From Vespa crabro (taxonomy: Eukaryota; Arthropoda; Insecta; Hymenoptera; Vespidae), in NCBI RefSeq assembly GCF_910589235.1, contig NC_060976.1:4046253-4110252 (forward strand): a DNA stretch of 64,000 nucleotides, given 5' to 3'. This document shows positions 37,773 through 50,707 of this stretch, one piece after another. A program made the position numbers and the translations under genes. Within the stretch, counting starts at the first letter, position 1. Each line of letters opens with the position of its first letter. A model generated the notes under the pieces. That model saw only the letters and a program-made list of their open reading frames with translations, searched no databases and had not been told where the DNA came from.

Positions 37773-39012
37773 GTACGTACATAATAAATAGATCCATATC
37801 GTCTAATAGAAAACGAAACGGACATTTTATTAGAGGTATATTATACGGTCATGCTAGAACAGCGTAAATAATGCAAAAGCTATAGGAGTGGTGTGACGTA
37901 GGGCTACGTCATACACACCCAACCAAGCGTTTAATACCGATCGCTCGCGGCTCGATAATCAATTTGTTAAGAACGCAACGATGATCTTTCGCTTCGGTAT
38001 TAATCTTGGATTTTATTTTGCCGACGACGACGAGAAATTTTCTTTTATAATTTCTAGGTACACCCGCCGTCTTCGAGGGACAGCACGGTCTCGTGCGATG
38101 AGATCGGAACGGCGCGTTACAATCCTTACGGACTTTTTATGAGAAAAGAGAGACGCAAGGTAAAGAGAGTCTCCATTTTTCAAACTTATTATTTTCCTAT
38201 CTTTATCCTACGTTTACGCTTTGTTGTCTGCCAGGCTGTCATTTGGCGTCCCTTGACGGAATTCGACTTAAAGGGCTACGATCCGCAAGCCACTCTTCGC
38301 ATGAGGGCCGACAAGATTACCACGGACATATGCATGGAATTTTGCGATTGGCTGAGAAGCTTGGGGGGCTTAGAAAGAGACATCGATGAGAGGGTTCTCA
38401 AGGACATGTTCGAAATTAATTTTTCAGCGGACGCCTGTAAAACGACACAAGCGAGTAAACGATTTCTATTGGACGACATTGGGATATTTCGTATAATGAT
38501 TAAATATAATATTTAAATAGATCAGTGTGAAAGAGATGGCTACCGTTCCGACGGACGTGGCATTGGCGAGATTGTGTCACGGGACGAGCGTATTGGCGAC
38601 AACGAGGAAACAACTCGAGAGGGATGCCAAGGCTGAAAGTAGACCTAAACGCACCTTGGCATTTGGTACATCAATGCCAACCGATCTATTATTCATACCG
38701 CCTAGTAATCGCGTTCGAGAAACCTGGCTCAAGTGTAAAAACGTGCCACGAGAACTCGAAACGATGGACGTAGTTTGGGATGGGATAATTCATTTGGAGA
38801 GCGTGCAAGCTTTCGTTAAGTGCTTACGCATGCACCCGAAGGTATCTCATTTAATCGGTCATATGTTATTTTCTCATTTCTATAGGATCGAACGATCGAT
38901 GATCTATATTTAATCATTGTAGGTTAGTCTACCTAAAATGTTCAAACGTGCTGTACTTCCGAAAACCGTCCGAAAACTGGCGTTTGTCAAGGAAAATAGC
39001 AGAGATATATAA
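35280..39012 (+). CDS. Uncharacterised multi-exon gene, large charged protein (model product 1,073 aa)
   Basis: The only clear multi-exon gene in the window. The model joins 35280-37772, 38058-38159, 38235-38450, 38521-38841 and 38923-39012 (stop TAA 39010-39012); all junctions keep phase 0. Residues 1-831 come from one exon and are Lys/Arg/Glu/Asp/Ser-rich, with a CxxC at 376-379 and six Asp at 522-527, and so are probably largely disordered. From about residue 687 the sequence becomes more ordered-looking, with helical charged stretches and a Leu/Pro-rich patch near 770-800. The short 3' exons carry a Trp-containing region (CDWLRSLGGLE near residues 901-911, then ISVKEMATVP). No signal peptide or membrane segment is visible. 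I do not recognise the family. The 3' region faintly recalls FAM47-type proteins, but this is from memory and untested. The start is uncertain: ATG 35280 is the first Met after an in-frame stop at 35262, has a weak context, and sits just before an acceptor-like site. No AATAAA is visible until about 39720. Confidence 0.82.
38058..38159 (+). CDS. Exon 2 of the uncharacterised gene
   Basis: The exon is 34 codons, phase 0 on both sides. It is preceded by TTTATAATTTCTAG and followed by the donor AAG|GTAAAG. The translation begins VHPPSSRDSTVSCDEIG and ends with a basic MRKERRK. The upstream intron is 285 bp and the downstream intron 75 bp, both ordinary lengths for an insect. The fit of both junctions to the same frame is the main support. 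Confidence 0.75.
38235..38450 (+). CDS. Exon 3 of the uncharacterised gene
   Basis: The acceptor GTTGTCTGCCAG is strong and the exon opens in phase 0 with AVIWRPLTEFDLKGYDP. It contains a Cys/Trp motif (CMEFCDWLRSLGG) and an amphipathic stretch (ERDIDERVLKDMFEINF). The exon has two possible 3' ends. One is at 38450, with an unusual GC donor (CAA|GCGAGT) in phase 0. The other is at 38454, with a GT donor (CGA|GTAAAC) in phase 1. Each can be joined to the next exon without breaking the frame. Confidence 0.72.
38521..38841 (+). CDS. Exon 4 of the uncharacterised gene
   Basis: The frame is open for 107 codons from ATC 38521 to AAG 38841, with donor AAG|GTATCT. The translation starts ISVKEMATVPTDVAL and contains two Trp residues (RETWLKC, MDVVWDG) in a charged, globular-looking sequence without low complexity. 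The acceptor is AAATAG at 38515-38520 in the GC-AG model. In the alternative GT model the acceptor is GAAAG ending at 38533, which replaces ISVKE by AK. Confidence 0.72.
38923..39012 (+). CDS. Exon 5 (terminal) of the uncharacterised gene
   Basis: The acceptor CATTGTAG ends at 38922, giving an 81-bp intron. The exon then adds 29 codons rich in Lys/Arg (VSLPKMFKRAVLPKTVRK...) and a TAA stop at 39010-39012. A competing acceptor (CATTTCTATAG, ending 38885) has the better pyrimidine tract. It would leave only a 44-bp intron, below the usual insect minimum, and a 13-residue tail ending at TAG 38925. Unspliced readthrough would stop at 38911. I prefer the 81-bp intron on length. Confidence 0.5.
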   Translation, partial: VSLPKMFKRAVLPKTVRKLAFVKENSRDI

Positions 39013-39746
39013 AAGGACGTCAATACTGGACAACATCGAACGTAAATTTATGTCAGATTATTTAACGTTCGGAGATTTCTAAACGAGCTAATCGATTTAC
39101 AATATAACGAAGAAAATGTCTCTGGATGGGATACCATGTAACCAATGGTTTAGCTCGGATTTTCTACGCGCAAACACGAGCAGGCGTGCCAACCAATAAT
39201 ACCGTTCGATGACACGATACCAAACGCCCGTTTCGTGTATGTGGCGTACGGTTAACCCCTAAAGCCAACGTAGTATCCCGAACGATTAGGAATCGAGGGT
39301 GAAAAATCTACGAGCGCGAAACCATAGCGTTAATGTGACTATTCACCGAAAACTATCATAAACGATGACGTTCTCTCGCGGTCTGTTTAATTGATCTATC
39401 GCCTTCTTCTATTTGTTTTTATTTATTTATTTTTTTTTTTCTTAGATCCTCTCCCCGCTCGATCGAACGCATTAAATATACCTCGAAAATCGTTCGTGGA
39501 AGGGTATTAACGGAGTATCTTCCACGTTAGACGTGTAACTTATCATGGATCATCGTTAAGCGCGCCGTCGATAATGACGTAGGACTCCCGACCGTAAGAA
39601 ATATCAAAAAACGTAACGTAAAGCCAAACTCGACTCGTAGCATCTGCTTACGACAGGAACACGTTCGGGATATCGCCTTCTCTATCGTTGGTTTCAAACC
39701 CGAGGCGAGATAAGGAAAAAATAAATAAAAAAGAAGAACTCTTTTC

Positions 39747-39749
<3 letters not shown>

Positions 39750-39791
<42 letters not shown>
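39750..39791. repeat. (TC)n microsatellite
   Basis: Pure TC run of about 21 units. Confidence 0.97.
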
Positions 39792-39794
<3 letters not shown>

Positions 39795-41088
39795 GCAGGC
39801 TTCGTCCACCTTCTCGGTTTCGTTTCTCTCCTAGCAAATAATTTCGTGATAACGAGCATCGAATCGATGTCAAACGCTTCGCATTCGTGCCACCAACTCG
39901 ATGCGAGAATAAAGATTTTCAAATTTTTTTAAACTTTCCACGTAGCAATATAGAAGGATAATAGGTATAAAACTTGGACGATTTGTTGAAGAAAAGTAAT
40001 CTTGTGAAAAATAGAGGCTCTTGTCAAAAATATATGATAAAACGATGAAAAGAAAAAAGGTTTGAGACGAAGGAGAAGGATGTGTTCTGCCTGCTGTTCC
40101 TTCGTCATTGTTACGCGCAAACACGTGGAAAAATCTAGCCGCTCACCGCAAAGACAGCCCTCGACGTTCCTCCGCCACGTTCAATCCTTTCCCTCACGTT
40201 AATTGAGCTAAAAAGAAGAAAAAAGAGCGTCGTCGTACGTTTGCCTGCGTACTCGGTTATTCGTTATTCGCGCAGCTCTTTATTCTTTCTTTCCCAGGAA
40301 TTTCCCACGAGGCCAGCGGCCCTTTCTCTCCTCTCTCTCTTTCTCACTCACTTGGTGGCGCTGAAGAGAGAGGAAGAGAACGAAAGGGCGGCGGAATGGA
40401 GATCCCGAAAGAAAGCACAAAGGGACTGTGCTACGAGAAAAGAGGACGAGCATGAAGAACGAAGCTGAATGAGGTGTATGAGAGGGAGGAGAGAAGAGAG
40501 TATTGGCGCATTGGTCATCGCCCGTTCGTTTCGCTTCACTTGGAACGAAGACTTGCGCTCGAGCGAGAAATTTAACAAGGCACACGCTTCCGAGACCGAC
40601 AATAGCCAACTTTATGTGCCCCGTCGAATGCTCCGATTTTAATTACTTCAATTTCAACTTCCACTTGGTCATCTCCTCTTTCTCTTCGTTTATCCGTCCG
40701 TCTTTTTGACTTGCATACGAGAGCAAAAGTATCTTTTCGGAACGAATCGGTCAACCTTCTGACGAAAATATCCATACGTAATGTAGAATAAGTGCGTTGC
40801 TTATATCATTGCCTTCGTCTACGGGCACTTTATTAGAAAATTTACAAAGTCGTTATCGATCGCTTGCTCGATTTTAAGTAATTAAGTGGGTTCGATGTCG
40901 CAACGTCAACGTCCTTGTACCTCCGCTTAATGAACTCGAGTTTGGTAGCACTAGCAAAGCCCGTTAATTTTGTTTCACCCTCATTGATTTTATAAATGGT
41001 CGAAGAGACGTTCGAAGGTCTTTGGAAAATTCGATGTATTTGTCGGGAGCATCGAACGTGTCTGGTAGATCGAACCATCTCCTCGTCA

Positions 41089-41090
<2 letters not shown>

Positions 41091-41143
<53 letters not shown>
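41091..41143. repeat. (TC)n microsatellite
   Basis: Pure TC run of about 26 units, among the longest in the window. Confidence 0.97.
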
Positions 41144-41148
<5 letters not shown>

Positions 41149-41585
41149 GTTTTCCCATCATGTATTATTCATTTCGCCAAGTTCGCACTTAAAAATTCTG
41201 CCTTTCGATCGCCTATCTCGAGCCACAACTTCTCGTTCGAGATTTCGAAGCAAAGTCACAAAGGAAGGAAGTACGTACGTAGGTAGTCGGGCCCTTCGCA
41301 AAGTAGATTGACTGCAAAGTAGATACGAAGGGAATACGCGAAGAATTGCTTCACGACGCTCTATTTCTTTCCCCTCTATTCCTCTCCCTCTCTCTCTCTC
41401 ATACTCTTTGCTATGAATACACGAGATCGAGATCGCGAATCGAGTGGAATTTCAAGGGAAATTGAAATTTTTTGTATCGACGGGAGATCAACGAGTAAAT
41501 CTCAACGCATCGACTAATTTCTGAAACATCGATTACCTTTATGTCTATATCATTCGCAAAGTGATCTCGTTGAATGAATCATCTC

Positions 41586-41616
<31 letters not shown>

Positions 41617-42695
41617 ATCGATTGATTGAAATAACGATAGAAAACGCACTACTTAATGTCGCATTCTCTCAATGAAATTGAAACGAAAAACGATAATCGC
41701 GCTTAATTGTGTAAGGCGCAGTAAGCGAAACGTTAATGCATTATACCTTATCGTTCTTTCGATTACGCGTTCCTAGCAGCGATACGATACGAAATTAAGC
41801 TCGCAAACACACTGCAGTCTCTCGTACGTTTACAACGACTGGATCCTGAAATCGTTCTGCGGTTTTACTATTATCGCCTCGGTACATGTAATTACAATCT
41901 GTCGTTTCGTTTAGTATCAAGATAGAAATGTGTACGAGGATTCGTCCTCCCTGTCTATCGACGATTCTCCCTTTCCTTTCTCCGTATCTCTTTACAAAAT
42001 CTCTTTACGTTTTGTTAGTGCCTTTCTCTTATATTATACTCCAATTTCAAACAATTATTATTATTATTATTATTCCCTCTCGTCGATCGTCCTATTAAAG
42101 ATTTCATGAATAAAACTAGGACGAACGATCCTGGTACGTGTCGAGGAGTTATATAACGTGTATAATGTACATATGTACACATTCGCGTAAGTGGAACAAA
42201 CTCGTGATTTTTATAAACCTTGGTTTATTCAAATGATGACAACTCGTCGAAACGACTATTTTCAAAAAAGAAAGAGAAATAAAAAATGACGAAGGAAGAG
42301 AGAAGCGATCCCGACAAACAATGAAAACCAACTATCCCTTTTTTCGTTTTAAAATACAGGTGGCTAAAAGAAACGTGCTTCTAGGGCGATTCGCTTCGTA
42401 ACACGTTCGTTGCTCGTGACATACGAAACGGCGCGAACGTTGTAAGCGTATCTATTTGTACATACAGTATCATGTATGTGAACATGTATGTGAAGAAAAA
42501 ATTGGTGGGGGAGAAAGTGACGCGTATGTATGCTCTTTCGTAAATCAGATGGGAAGCGTTTCCTGCTGGCAGTACGAGCTCGTTCGATCTATTGTTGTAA
42601 AGTCTCTAACCGTGCCCGTAATGTCCACATGAGCCTATTATGAGTTCTATCTTCATTGCCTTTGCCAATGGTTGTTGCCACTTTTCGCAGCCCTG

Positions 42696-42697
<2 letters not shown>

Positions 42698-42738
<41 letters not shown>
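42698..42738. repeat. (CT)n microsatellite
   Basis: Pure CT run. Confidence 0.97.
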
Positions 42739-42741
<3 letters not shown>

Positions 42742-44438
42742 GTGTCCGTTCCTTTTCCTTTCGCCCATACACGTATCCCACGTATATACGAGTAAATACA
42801 TAAATGATATGATGTATGTTGGTACACACGTAAATGCAATACTCGACTCTTCCGATTTCCACGCGTCGGCACCTATGGTCCATCGATCCGCGAGCAACTC
42901 TGTTATCGTTTTCCGGAGCAGTCCAACGATAAAACAACGTTAAAGCTAACGAAGTGTGGACCAAACGAATAAACGAGAGTTTCTTTTGATCCACGATACA
43001 AAACGTAGCCGCTTGTTCTCGAATTAATTGGCAGGAACCGAAAAAAGTATGTGAGGTGAGAGAAGAAAAAAAAAAAGGAAAAAAAGGAAAAAAAAGAGAA
43101 AAAAGAAAAGAAAATATCGTAACCCGCGAAAACTCTAGAGAACATTCAATCTCTTTATTTTCTCTACTTTTTTCGATTGAATCGTTAACACATACGTACA
43201 AAAGTGGATAAGAGTGGATCCTTGTAAAGGACGAACAGTGATGAAGAAGATGAAGAACCGAGGATGCTCGAATGAAATTTAGCCCGGCGCTAAACGGAAC
43301 GTCGATGCCTATCCTTGCGAATTAGTTACAGCGAGTGGGAAGAAAATGAAGATACGCTTTTTCTTTTTCTCTTTTTTTTCTTTCTTTCTCTCTTCTTCTT
43401 CGTCCTACTCTTTTTTTTATCTTTTTCTTTCTCTTACTTTTGCATCGATTCGAGTCCCTAAAAAAGGAAGAGAAGATCCTTGTAATAATCTCGTTCCAAA
43501 GAGAAGCAAACGTTGAAAGTAAGTTCGAGCTCTTCCTGCTGGCGGTTAATTTCAAACCATTCCAACGCATTTTGCGCTCCGCGCTCTCATAAACGCTTGT
43601 AGAAACGAATCTCGCTTTCGTAGCCGATTCAAAGCCCGTAATGAACTTTGGCTGACATCCGGTTTTACCCGGAAGGCCACTCCCATTACAGTAGACTCTC
43701 TCGGTATCGTTACATCGATGCAAACACACCGAAACCAACAACGATTCTTCTGTTTCGTTCGTGCGTCACGTATTATTGTAAAGGACGCTAGCGTTGATGA
43801 CGAGCCTTTAGCTTGTTTCCTCCTCCTCTTCCTCCTCTTCTCCGCTTTTGTCCGAGTCGCTCAGTCTCTCGGTATCCTTTGAACCGTTGACATCTCTGTT
43901 CAGTTTTAATAATTTACGTACGATCGATTTACGCTTGATAAATGGTAAAAGCTATCGCGTTAGAAGCGGTTAGCGATCGTTCCTCGATCGAATTCGATGT
44001 GAAAAAAGTAACGAGCAAAAGGTTCGTCCAAATTTTCTATCGTACGTGAAAGCGATCGTTCGTGAAAGGGTACGCTCTAACGGAGCTTATTTAAAATGGC
44101 ATTCTGGACGTTCAACTCGAATGGATTTGAAGCTTTAAGCGAGTCGATCGATCCTCGGCAAGGGAATCGTTATTCGGAGGAACAATTAACGTGTTTCGAA
44201 GAACGTGGAAAACTCGACGGGTTTCCATCCCTTTCTACGTTTCCACGTTTCTGAGTTCTATGCATCGCAAAGAAGATGGATGGATAGAGAAACAGAGAGA
44301 AACAGAGAAAGGCACGAGAGCTTTTGCGTAGGCTTATTCAAACGCTACTACTTCTCTCAAACGCCTGACATCGGGACCCTCCTTCTTCAAAAGTAAGCAA
44401 AGCAATTAGACAGAATTACGAAGGAAAGAGAATGAGAA

Positions 44439-44439
<1 letters not shown>

Positions 44440-44473
<34 letters not shown>
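44440..44473. repeat. (GA)n microsatellite
   Basis: Pure GA run. Confidence 0.96.
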
Positions 44474-44478
<5 letters not shown>

Positions 44479-46063
44479 CGCGTAAAAAGGGAGCAAGCCG
44501 GGTGAAAAGTGGGTGGTCGACACTTCCACTTGGTTTAACCAAACCCTCGACCATGGACGAGCATACATCGTCGTCTTCTTTTCAAACCCCTAGTCTCTCG
44601 AGAGATCCGGACGCGTTACGTCCCTGCCGCATGCGATATACTTACGTATATGGGACACCACTTGAGATTACGCAGTTGTATTGCGATAACATCAATCGAA
44701 AATTAGTTTCATTCTTTTCAATTTTCAAGAAAAATAAAATAAAACGACGCATATCCGACGAGTACATTGGAAGATAGCCGTCGAGACACGCGTTATCGGA
44801 TACATCGAAGAAAATCCTAAAGGTATTACCTTACTTTCTACGTCCGTATACGACGTGAATACGTACATTGAAAACGCACTTGCATTATCCATTAGTAGAA
44901 AAAGTGCATAACGCAATACACACTTGGTTCTCTCTACGTGTTCGATCTTACAACACCCCGGACAGAGGGCTTCTCTTTCTCCTACGTTCTGGAAGCGAAC
45001 GACGGGTATGGGGGATCGATAGGGGATGCCGAGCTCTGCATAGGGTGGCATAGGTTCGCATCGTTGCAGAGAAGGCCGCAAAGTATATTTACATACGGAG
45101 CCTCGGTCAAAGCCTTTACTTTGCACGAGTATTCATGCACTCGTCTCCTGCCACGGCATTCTCCGCTGGACGGAGAATCCACTATCGTTCTCTTATTCGA
45201 CCGAATTTAGAATGATACTCTCGCAAATCCGTGCACCTCGAGTAGAAATTTCTAAACGAAATTTCGAAACCCCGCGCCTCGACGTTCCGCATCACGTGAA
45301 CTTTATTTTCTCATCGACAAAACTCATCGAAACTCGTCTACTCTCTATTTCTCGATTTTCTCCATAAAACAACATACTTGTTATCATAGAAAAAGTTAGA
45401 AAATTTCTAAACGACCTTCTCTGATAGTTTACTTCTCGCGAACGCTTCGGGGTTGTAGGACACCGAGAACCAATCGAAAGGGTCTCTCTCTCTCTCTCTC
45501 TCGACTCATATTTTTCAGCATTTTCGAGTAAGATAAGCCCGTGGGGTAAAATCACGCGAGGCATCCTGTGGCGAACGGAAAAGGCGGAGGGCGATCGAGG
45601 GTGTCACTGACGATCGAAGAGGGGAGGAGGGTAATTGCGCGTCGGGTTTGACTTATAGCTTCTAAATCAGTGTCAAAAGGCTGCGACCCTTGCGTACCCG
45701 TACTGCTTCCTGACAAACTTCGGCAAATGTATTTTAGATAAACTTTGATTGATATCGCGCCAAATTGTGCCTTTCTTAATTCTTCTCTCTCTCTCTCTTT
45801 TTTGTGGATAAAATTCCTCGGAAATATATAGAAAACGCATCGAAATATCGAAGAGCTTTTTACGTAAAAGGAATGCGTACGAGAGATATCAAGAAGATTT
45901 AAGCGTTTTGCCTGGATACTTAGCTCTCGGAAATAGATATCATGCTCGAGTAATTCAAGCCGTTGCCAGGTGCTTAGCAAAGTTTCAATTGTACTCTTCG
46001 TGCATGATACCAGAAACGTTGCCTCCTCATCGTCTCCTTCGGCTGGTAAGAAGCAGCCAAACG

Positions 46064-46064
46064 A

Positions 46065-46111
<47 letters not shown>
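46064..46111. repeat. (GATA)n-(GA)n compound repeat
   Basis: A few GATA units followed by a pure GA run. Confidence 0.95.
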
Positions 46112-46113
<2 letters not shown>

Positions 46114-46540
46114 GGTTAGCAGGTGTACGCTTGCCTCGCGTTTGGTGCTCAAGCGCGAGCAATATTTATTAAGCGATATTTCCCTAATTATTTCTCTTAC
46201 GATGTGCTCCTTGCGCATCCGAATCTACGCGTACTCGCATAAAGCGGCAAAAGTGCACGTTGGTCGAAAGTTAAGCTACTCGGATACATAAACATCAGAG
46301 AAACGGAAAAAGAGAATGCGAGCGAGTACGCTTGCCTTCGTATTTTTTTCTCTTTCTCTTTCCCTTCTTTCTTATTATTTCCTTTCCTATTCCTTCTCAC
46401 TTTCTGTTTCCGCTCAGAAGCAAGAAACTTCCAATGTTCCGAGAAAGAAGTTGGGAAATTAAACGCCATGATACCGCATGTTGTGCAAAAGAAATCTACA
46501 GACATTGCGTCTAACTCGGTACGCTCGTCTTTGTAATTAT

Positions 46541-46566
46541 TATCATTGTCATTACCATTATCATCG

Positions 46567-46604
<38 letters not shown>

Positions 46605-46640
46605 ATTACCATTGTTATCATTATTACCATTGTTATCGCC
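46541..46640. repeat. (CATCGT)n / (ATT)n trinucleotide-hexamer array
   Basis: About six CATCGT units flanked on both sides by ATTACC/ATTGTT/ATT units. Every unit is a multiple of three, so open frames cross it in several frames by construction. Confidence 0.9.
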
Positions 46641-47187
46641 GTCAAATTATCAAAAATTCAAGCTGAATTTTCGTAAAATCTTCATGATCCTTAAATCTGT
46701 CACTATTACGAGGAAACCGAGTAGATGTTAACTACCGATTTAACAAAGCAACTAGTAGTGATATAAAAACGAAGCATAATACTCGTACAAAGCGTTAGCC
46801 TTGTAAAATATTCAATAACAGTTAGTCGGAGTGGCAGGCCACGAATATAAGACAACTATTATTCTAGACGCCTTACAGAAGAAAGAATCTCGCCAACTAC
46901 ACTTTCCTCGCTTCCGAAACGAGCTTCGTTATCGTGCACGATGTTTATTACAAGAAGTTGGAAAGCTCGGACGATAATTGGATGTCTTAAAGAGTCGAAA
47001 AATTGGTACCATGTAAAGAAGAAGAAAGAAGGTTCTCGGAGAGGCACGAAAAAAGGATCGATTTGTACGTAGGTCGAGCGGCGATCTTCCAAGAAAATGG
47101 AAAAAGGATCTGAAGCAGTAAAGAGGGAAAAAAAAGGATTTTCGATTCAATTTCGCTCGGTGGAGTTTGAGAAAAATAGAAAAAGAA

Positions 47188-47224
<37 letters not shown>

Positions 47225-47550
47225 AGTCGGAAAATGTAACGATCAAAATAAGCCCGGCGGACAAATTCTTCGCTCGCGGAACCAACTCGAGTCTCGCCTC
47301 GTACGCCGTCATGTGATTGCGCCTCGAAATAGAGCGGAATAAAATTCACGGCTCTCTCGAATAGGAAGGTAATTACGTGTAATTTATATTACTTGCCATT
47401 GACATGCAAATCCACGCGAGCCATGCATGTCTGTCCCTGATATCTTCCGTGGTACTACTCTCATCCCTCTGCCCACCTCTCTGCTCACACCTCTGCCCAC
47501 CCCATCGCCCTCCTAACTCGTCCGTCTTTCCGACACCCACCTCTTCCTCT

Positions 47551-47589
<39 letters not shown>

Positions 47590-47809
47590 CTCCCTCTCTC
47601 TCTCCTACCTCAAACTCTGTTCGTTCCACAATTTTGTACGACTTCTACCTCGACCCCTCTTGCCATCGCATTTCTCGGTAATTTCTTTCATTTCTGCGCT
47701 ACGCGGTCACTACCGGAGACCGTACGACCGTTTAAAATTACACTTTGAAGGAATAGAATTTCGAGGCGAACCGAAACGCTCCTCTGATCCTTGGATTTCG
47801 TTCTGATTA

Positions 47810-47850
<41 letters not shown>

Positions 47851-48419
47851 GCTTTTTGTCTAAATTATGTTAGAACTCGTCTTTCGTTTTTGAAGGATCA
47901 TCCGCTCGCCAGGTGTACCGCTGATGCCGTTTCATTCGACGACTTGTTGCTGCGGAACACTCCGATATCGGATTATTCGCTATATCGTTCCGGCAAGTGC
48001 GAACGAATTAGATACGTCGAGACTGCTCACGAACGGATAGATAAATAGATGTGGATGATCGAAGCGCGAAAGCGAGAACGAAAGCGAAAACGAGGGAGAC
48101 GAACGATAGACGAAGAGACGACGGCTTAGATACGGTCGAATTGACCAATAGCGACAGTCTTTTGATCTAAACTAAAATACAAGCCCGAAACAACGGCCAA
48201 AGCAAATCTGCTCAAAGTGCTTGCCCTCTTCAAAGTACTTCGTTTCGTCCATCTCTCTCTATTCCCCACGACGACATACCCCAATGACCAATTATCTCTG
48301 TATCTTTGCCGATGACAAGCGAACCGCGCGTAAACTGTCAACAGGGGAAAGGGTTTGGAACGTGTCAAGTTATCGGGAAAGCTTCGTCCGGAGAGGCCAA
48401 CTCTTTCTTTTCCTTCCCC

Positions 48420-48453
<34 letters not shown>

Positions 48454-50169
48454 CTCTAGTAAATCATTGCAGTTTCTCCTTCCCTTTCCTCCACCCCTCT
48501 TTCCTTTAAAAATTCCCATCGGGTTTCATATTTAGGTATACTATCGTCGCTCTCATTCGTTTTTCGTCGACATCCAAACAATGGACATCCGATGTGAAAT
48601 AGGACACGGATTCTTCGACGTTTCTAGACGTCTTAGAAGCTTCTTGTAAATTAACGCTTAAACGTCTCGTTTGATCTCCGATGAGCATTGACAAACGTAA
48701 GCTCGTTCGGAATAGGCCGATTCGCTTGGAACGAATTCGATGAATCGCGATCTATAAGAGGATGACAATTAATGTGGAAGTATAATGGATCGTTAACGTT
48801 GTCCTCATTAACCACCAAGGACGCTTTATATATCCATTCGATCTTTCGTCGGCCACCAGTGACGATGAATGTTGCTGAAGAGGCCGTAAAATAAAATTTT
48901 TCCATTCACCCGGGAGGAATGGTTTACAAAATAACCTTTGAATTTATGCTATATGTAGAGGAAAGAATGTTCAATAAAGAAGCTAAAAGAAAAGATTTGT
49001 AATTAAAAGATTATATAAAAAAATATACAAAAAGAGAGAGAGAGAGAAAAAGCGATATATCTATAATATTTAATTCAGCGTTAATTCGTTGCATCGCAAC
49101 TCGTTGCATAAATATCCGAGCAGCGAATAGACTATTTGTCTTCTCTTATTCGAAAAAGTGTAAACACAAACTATGGATAATCGCTCAGTAGTCAATTTTG
49201 GCTGTATTGGACGCATAGACGAAATAATGGCAGCTTTCGATGTCTCCTTTCATTTAACGTTTCCTCGTTCCACGGACTAATCTTGCAATAGTAATCCCAG
49301 TGCCCCCTTCGTCCCGTCGAGAAAGGGATATAGCGTGCGATTGTACACGTTAAATCAAATAGCCGACGTGACGTTCATTCGTAAATAACGCACGTCGCAT
49401 GCTAACGCTCGCGAGCCATCGTACCTTTATATTCGTACCATGAAATTAGCGAGGAAATAAAACGTAATTCATTATCCACCCTTCCGGTTTCTGAGGAATC
49501 TCCTAAATATTTTTATCATAATTTTTAACTTTCCACGAGGATTCAACCGAATATATTGCACAGGATAGTTGCTAATCGAGACTCGAGAATCGTTTCGTTT
49601 GAGAAGCGACCCATCCTGCAGAATTTTTCTGAAATTTTACAAAGGCCAGAGATAGGGAGAAAGAGGGAGAGAAGAGTATCGTCGTTTCCATCCGAGAGAA
49701 CATCGCGTTAATTCCGGCAGGACGTTACATTAATTCCAAATTGATTTTGGGCAAGCGGAGAGACGCTAACGGTGTCTCTCCCATGACGAAGGATCACCGA
49801 TCCACGGAATACCCGGCTTAGTTCGCTCGTAATTACAGGCCAGGACGAGGCTTAGCCCTTCCTTATTTATAAGCGAGCTGTGCCACGACTTACGCCATCG
49901 ACTCACGACAGTTTCCTTTCCACTCGAGGGTTGGGCTTGGCGTTGTCAAATGCAAAGACTGCCGATCGGTGATCGCAAATGTCGGAGCTTCCTAATCGAA
50001 CAGAGAAAACTTTAGACTCGGAGGGAATCTTAAGAAGCGATGTTTCGCTAGATTTCAGACTCGAGCTTATAGCCTAGCCGAGATCGCAATTTTAAATCGC
50101 AGCGCGCGCATCGCCGCTAACCGTTGGTCACGTCAACGGCTATCGCATAAGGGAGGGTAGTTAGGTGAA

Positions 50170-50231
50170 AAGGAAGGAAGGAAGGAAGGAAGGAAGGAAG
50201 GAAGGAAGGAAGGAAGGAAGAAAGAAAGGAA
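50170..50231. repeat. (GGAA)n tetranucleotide array
   Basis: About 13 GGAA units ending in an AAAG variant. Confidence 0.96.
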
Positions 50232-50663
50232 GGGGTTGCTAGGAGGGAGAACGGCAGGAGATGGTGGTGGTACCTGGCGCAAAGTAGAAGGTGGGGTAGA
50301 AGGAGAAAAGAATGGAGGAGAGAGGATACGAGAGAAAAGCGGAAGCGGACAGCGGTAGGATGGCTCGGCAAAAGTGGTCGAGAGGAGAGAACGGAGATGG
50401 CAGCGGCGAAGAGTAGAAGAGAGAGCCTCGAAAGGGCTCGAAGGAGAGAAAGAGAGAGAGAGAGAGAGAGGGTGTTGTAATGAAGCCTCGCGGGAAGGGA
50501 CGCGGACGCGAGAGATGGGTCGATGAAGATGAGAAGAGCGAGGAGGAAGCTGCTAACAGGTCGAAAGAGAGAGGGAAAGAGGGCGAAGGGGTGGCGCTTG
50601 AAAGAGGGAGAAAAAGAGAGACGGTAGCTGCGAGAAGAGAACAGAGAGGGATAGGGCGAGGAA

Positions 50664-50668
<5 letters not shown>

Positions 50669-50704
<36 letters not shown>
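50669..50704. repeat. (GA)n microsatellite
   Basis: Pure GA run inside a generally purine-rich block. Confidence 0.96.

Positions 50705-50707
<3 letters not shown>

Larger units (their letters stand above)
39013..50100. other. Non-coding, repeat-rich stretch downstream of the middle gene
   Basis: The first few hundred bases may be 3' UTR of the gene ending at 39012. The first clear AATAAA-like words are near 39720. Beyond this are long TC/GA tracts (39750-39791, 41091-41143, 42698-42738, 44440-44473, 46064-46111, 47190-47222, 47553-47584, 47813-47847, 48422-48451) and a CATCGT hexamer array (46541-46640). I see no supported exon. Confidence 0.55.
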
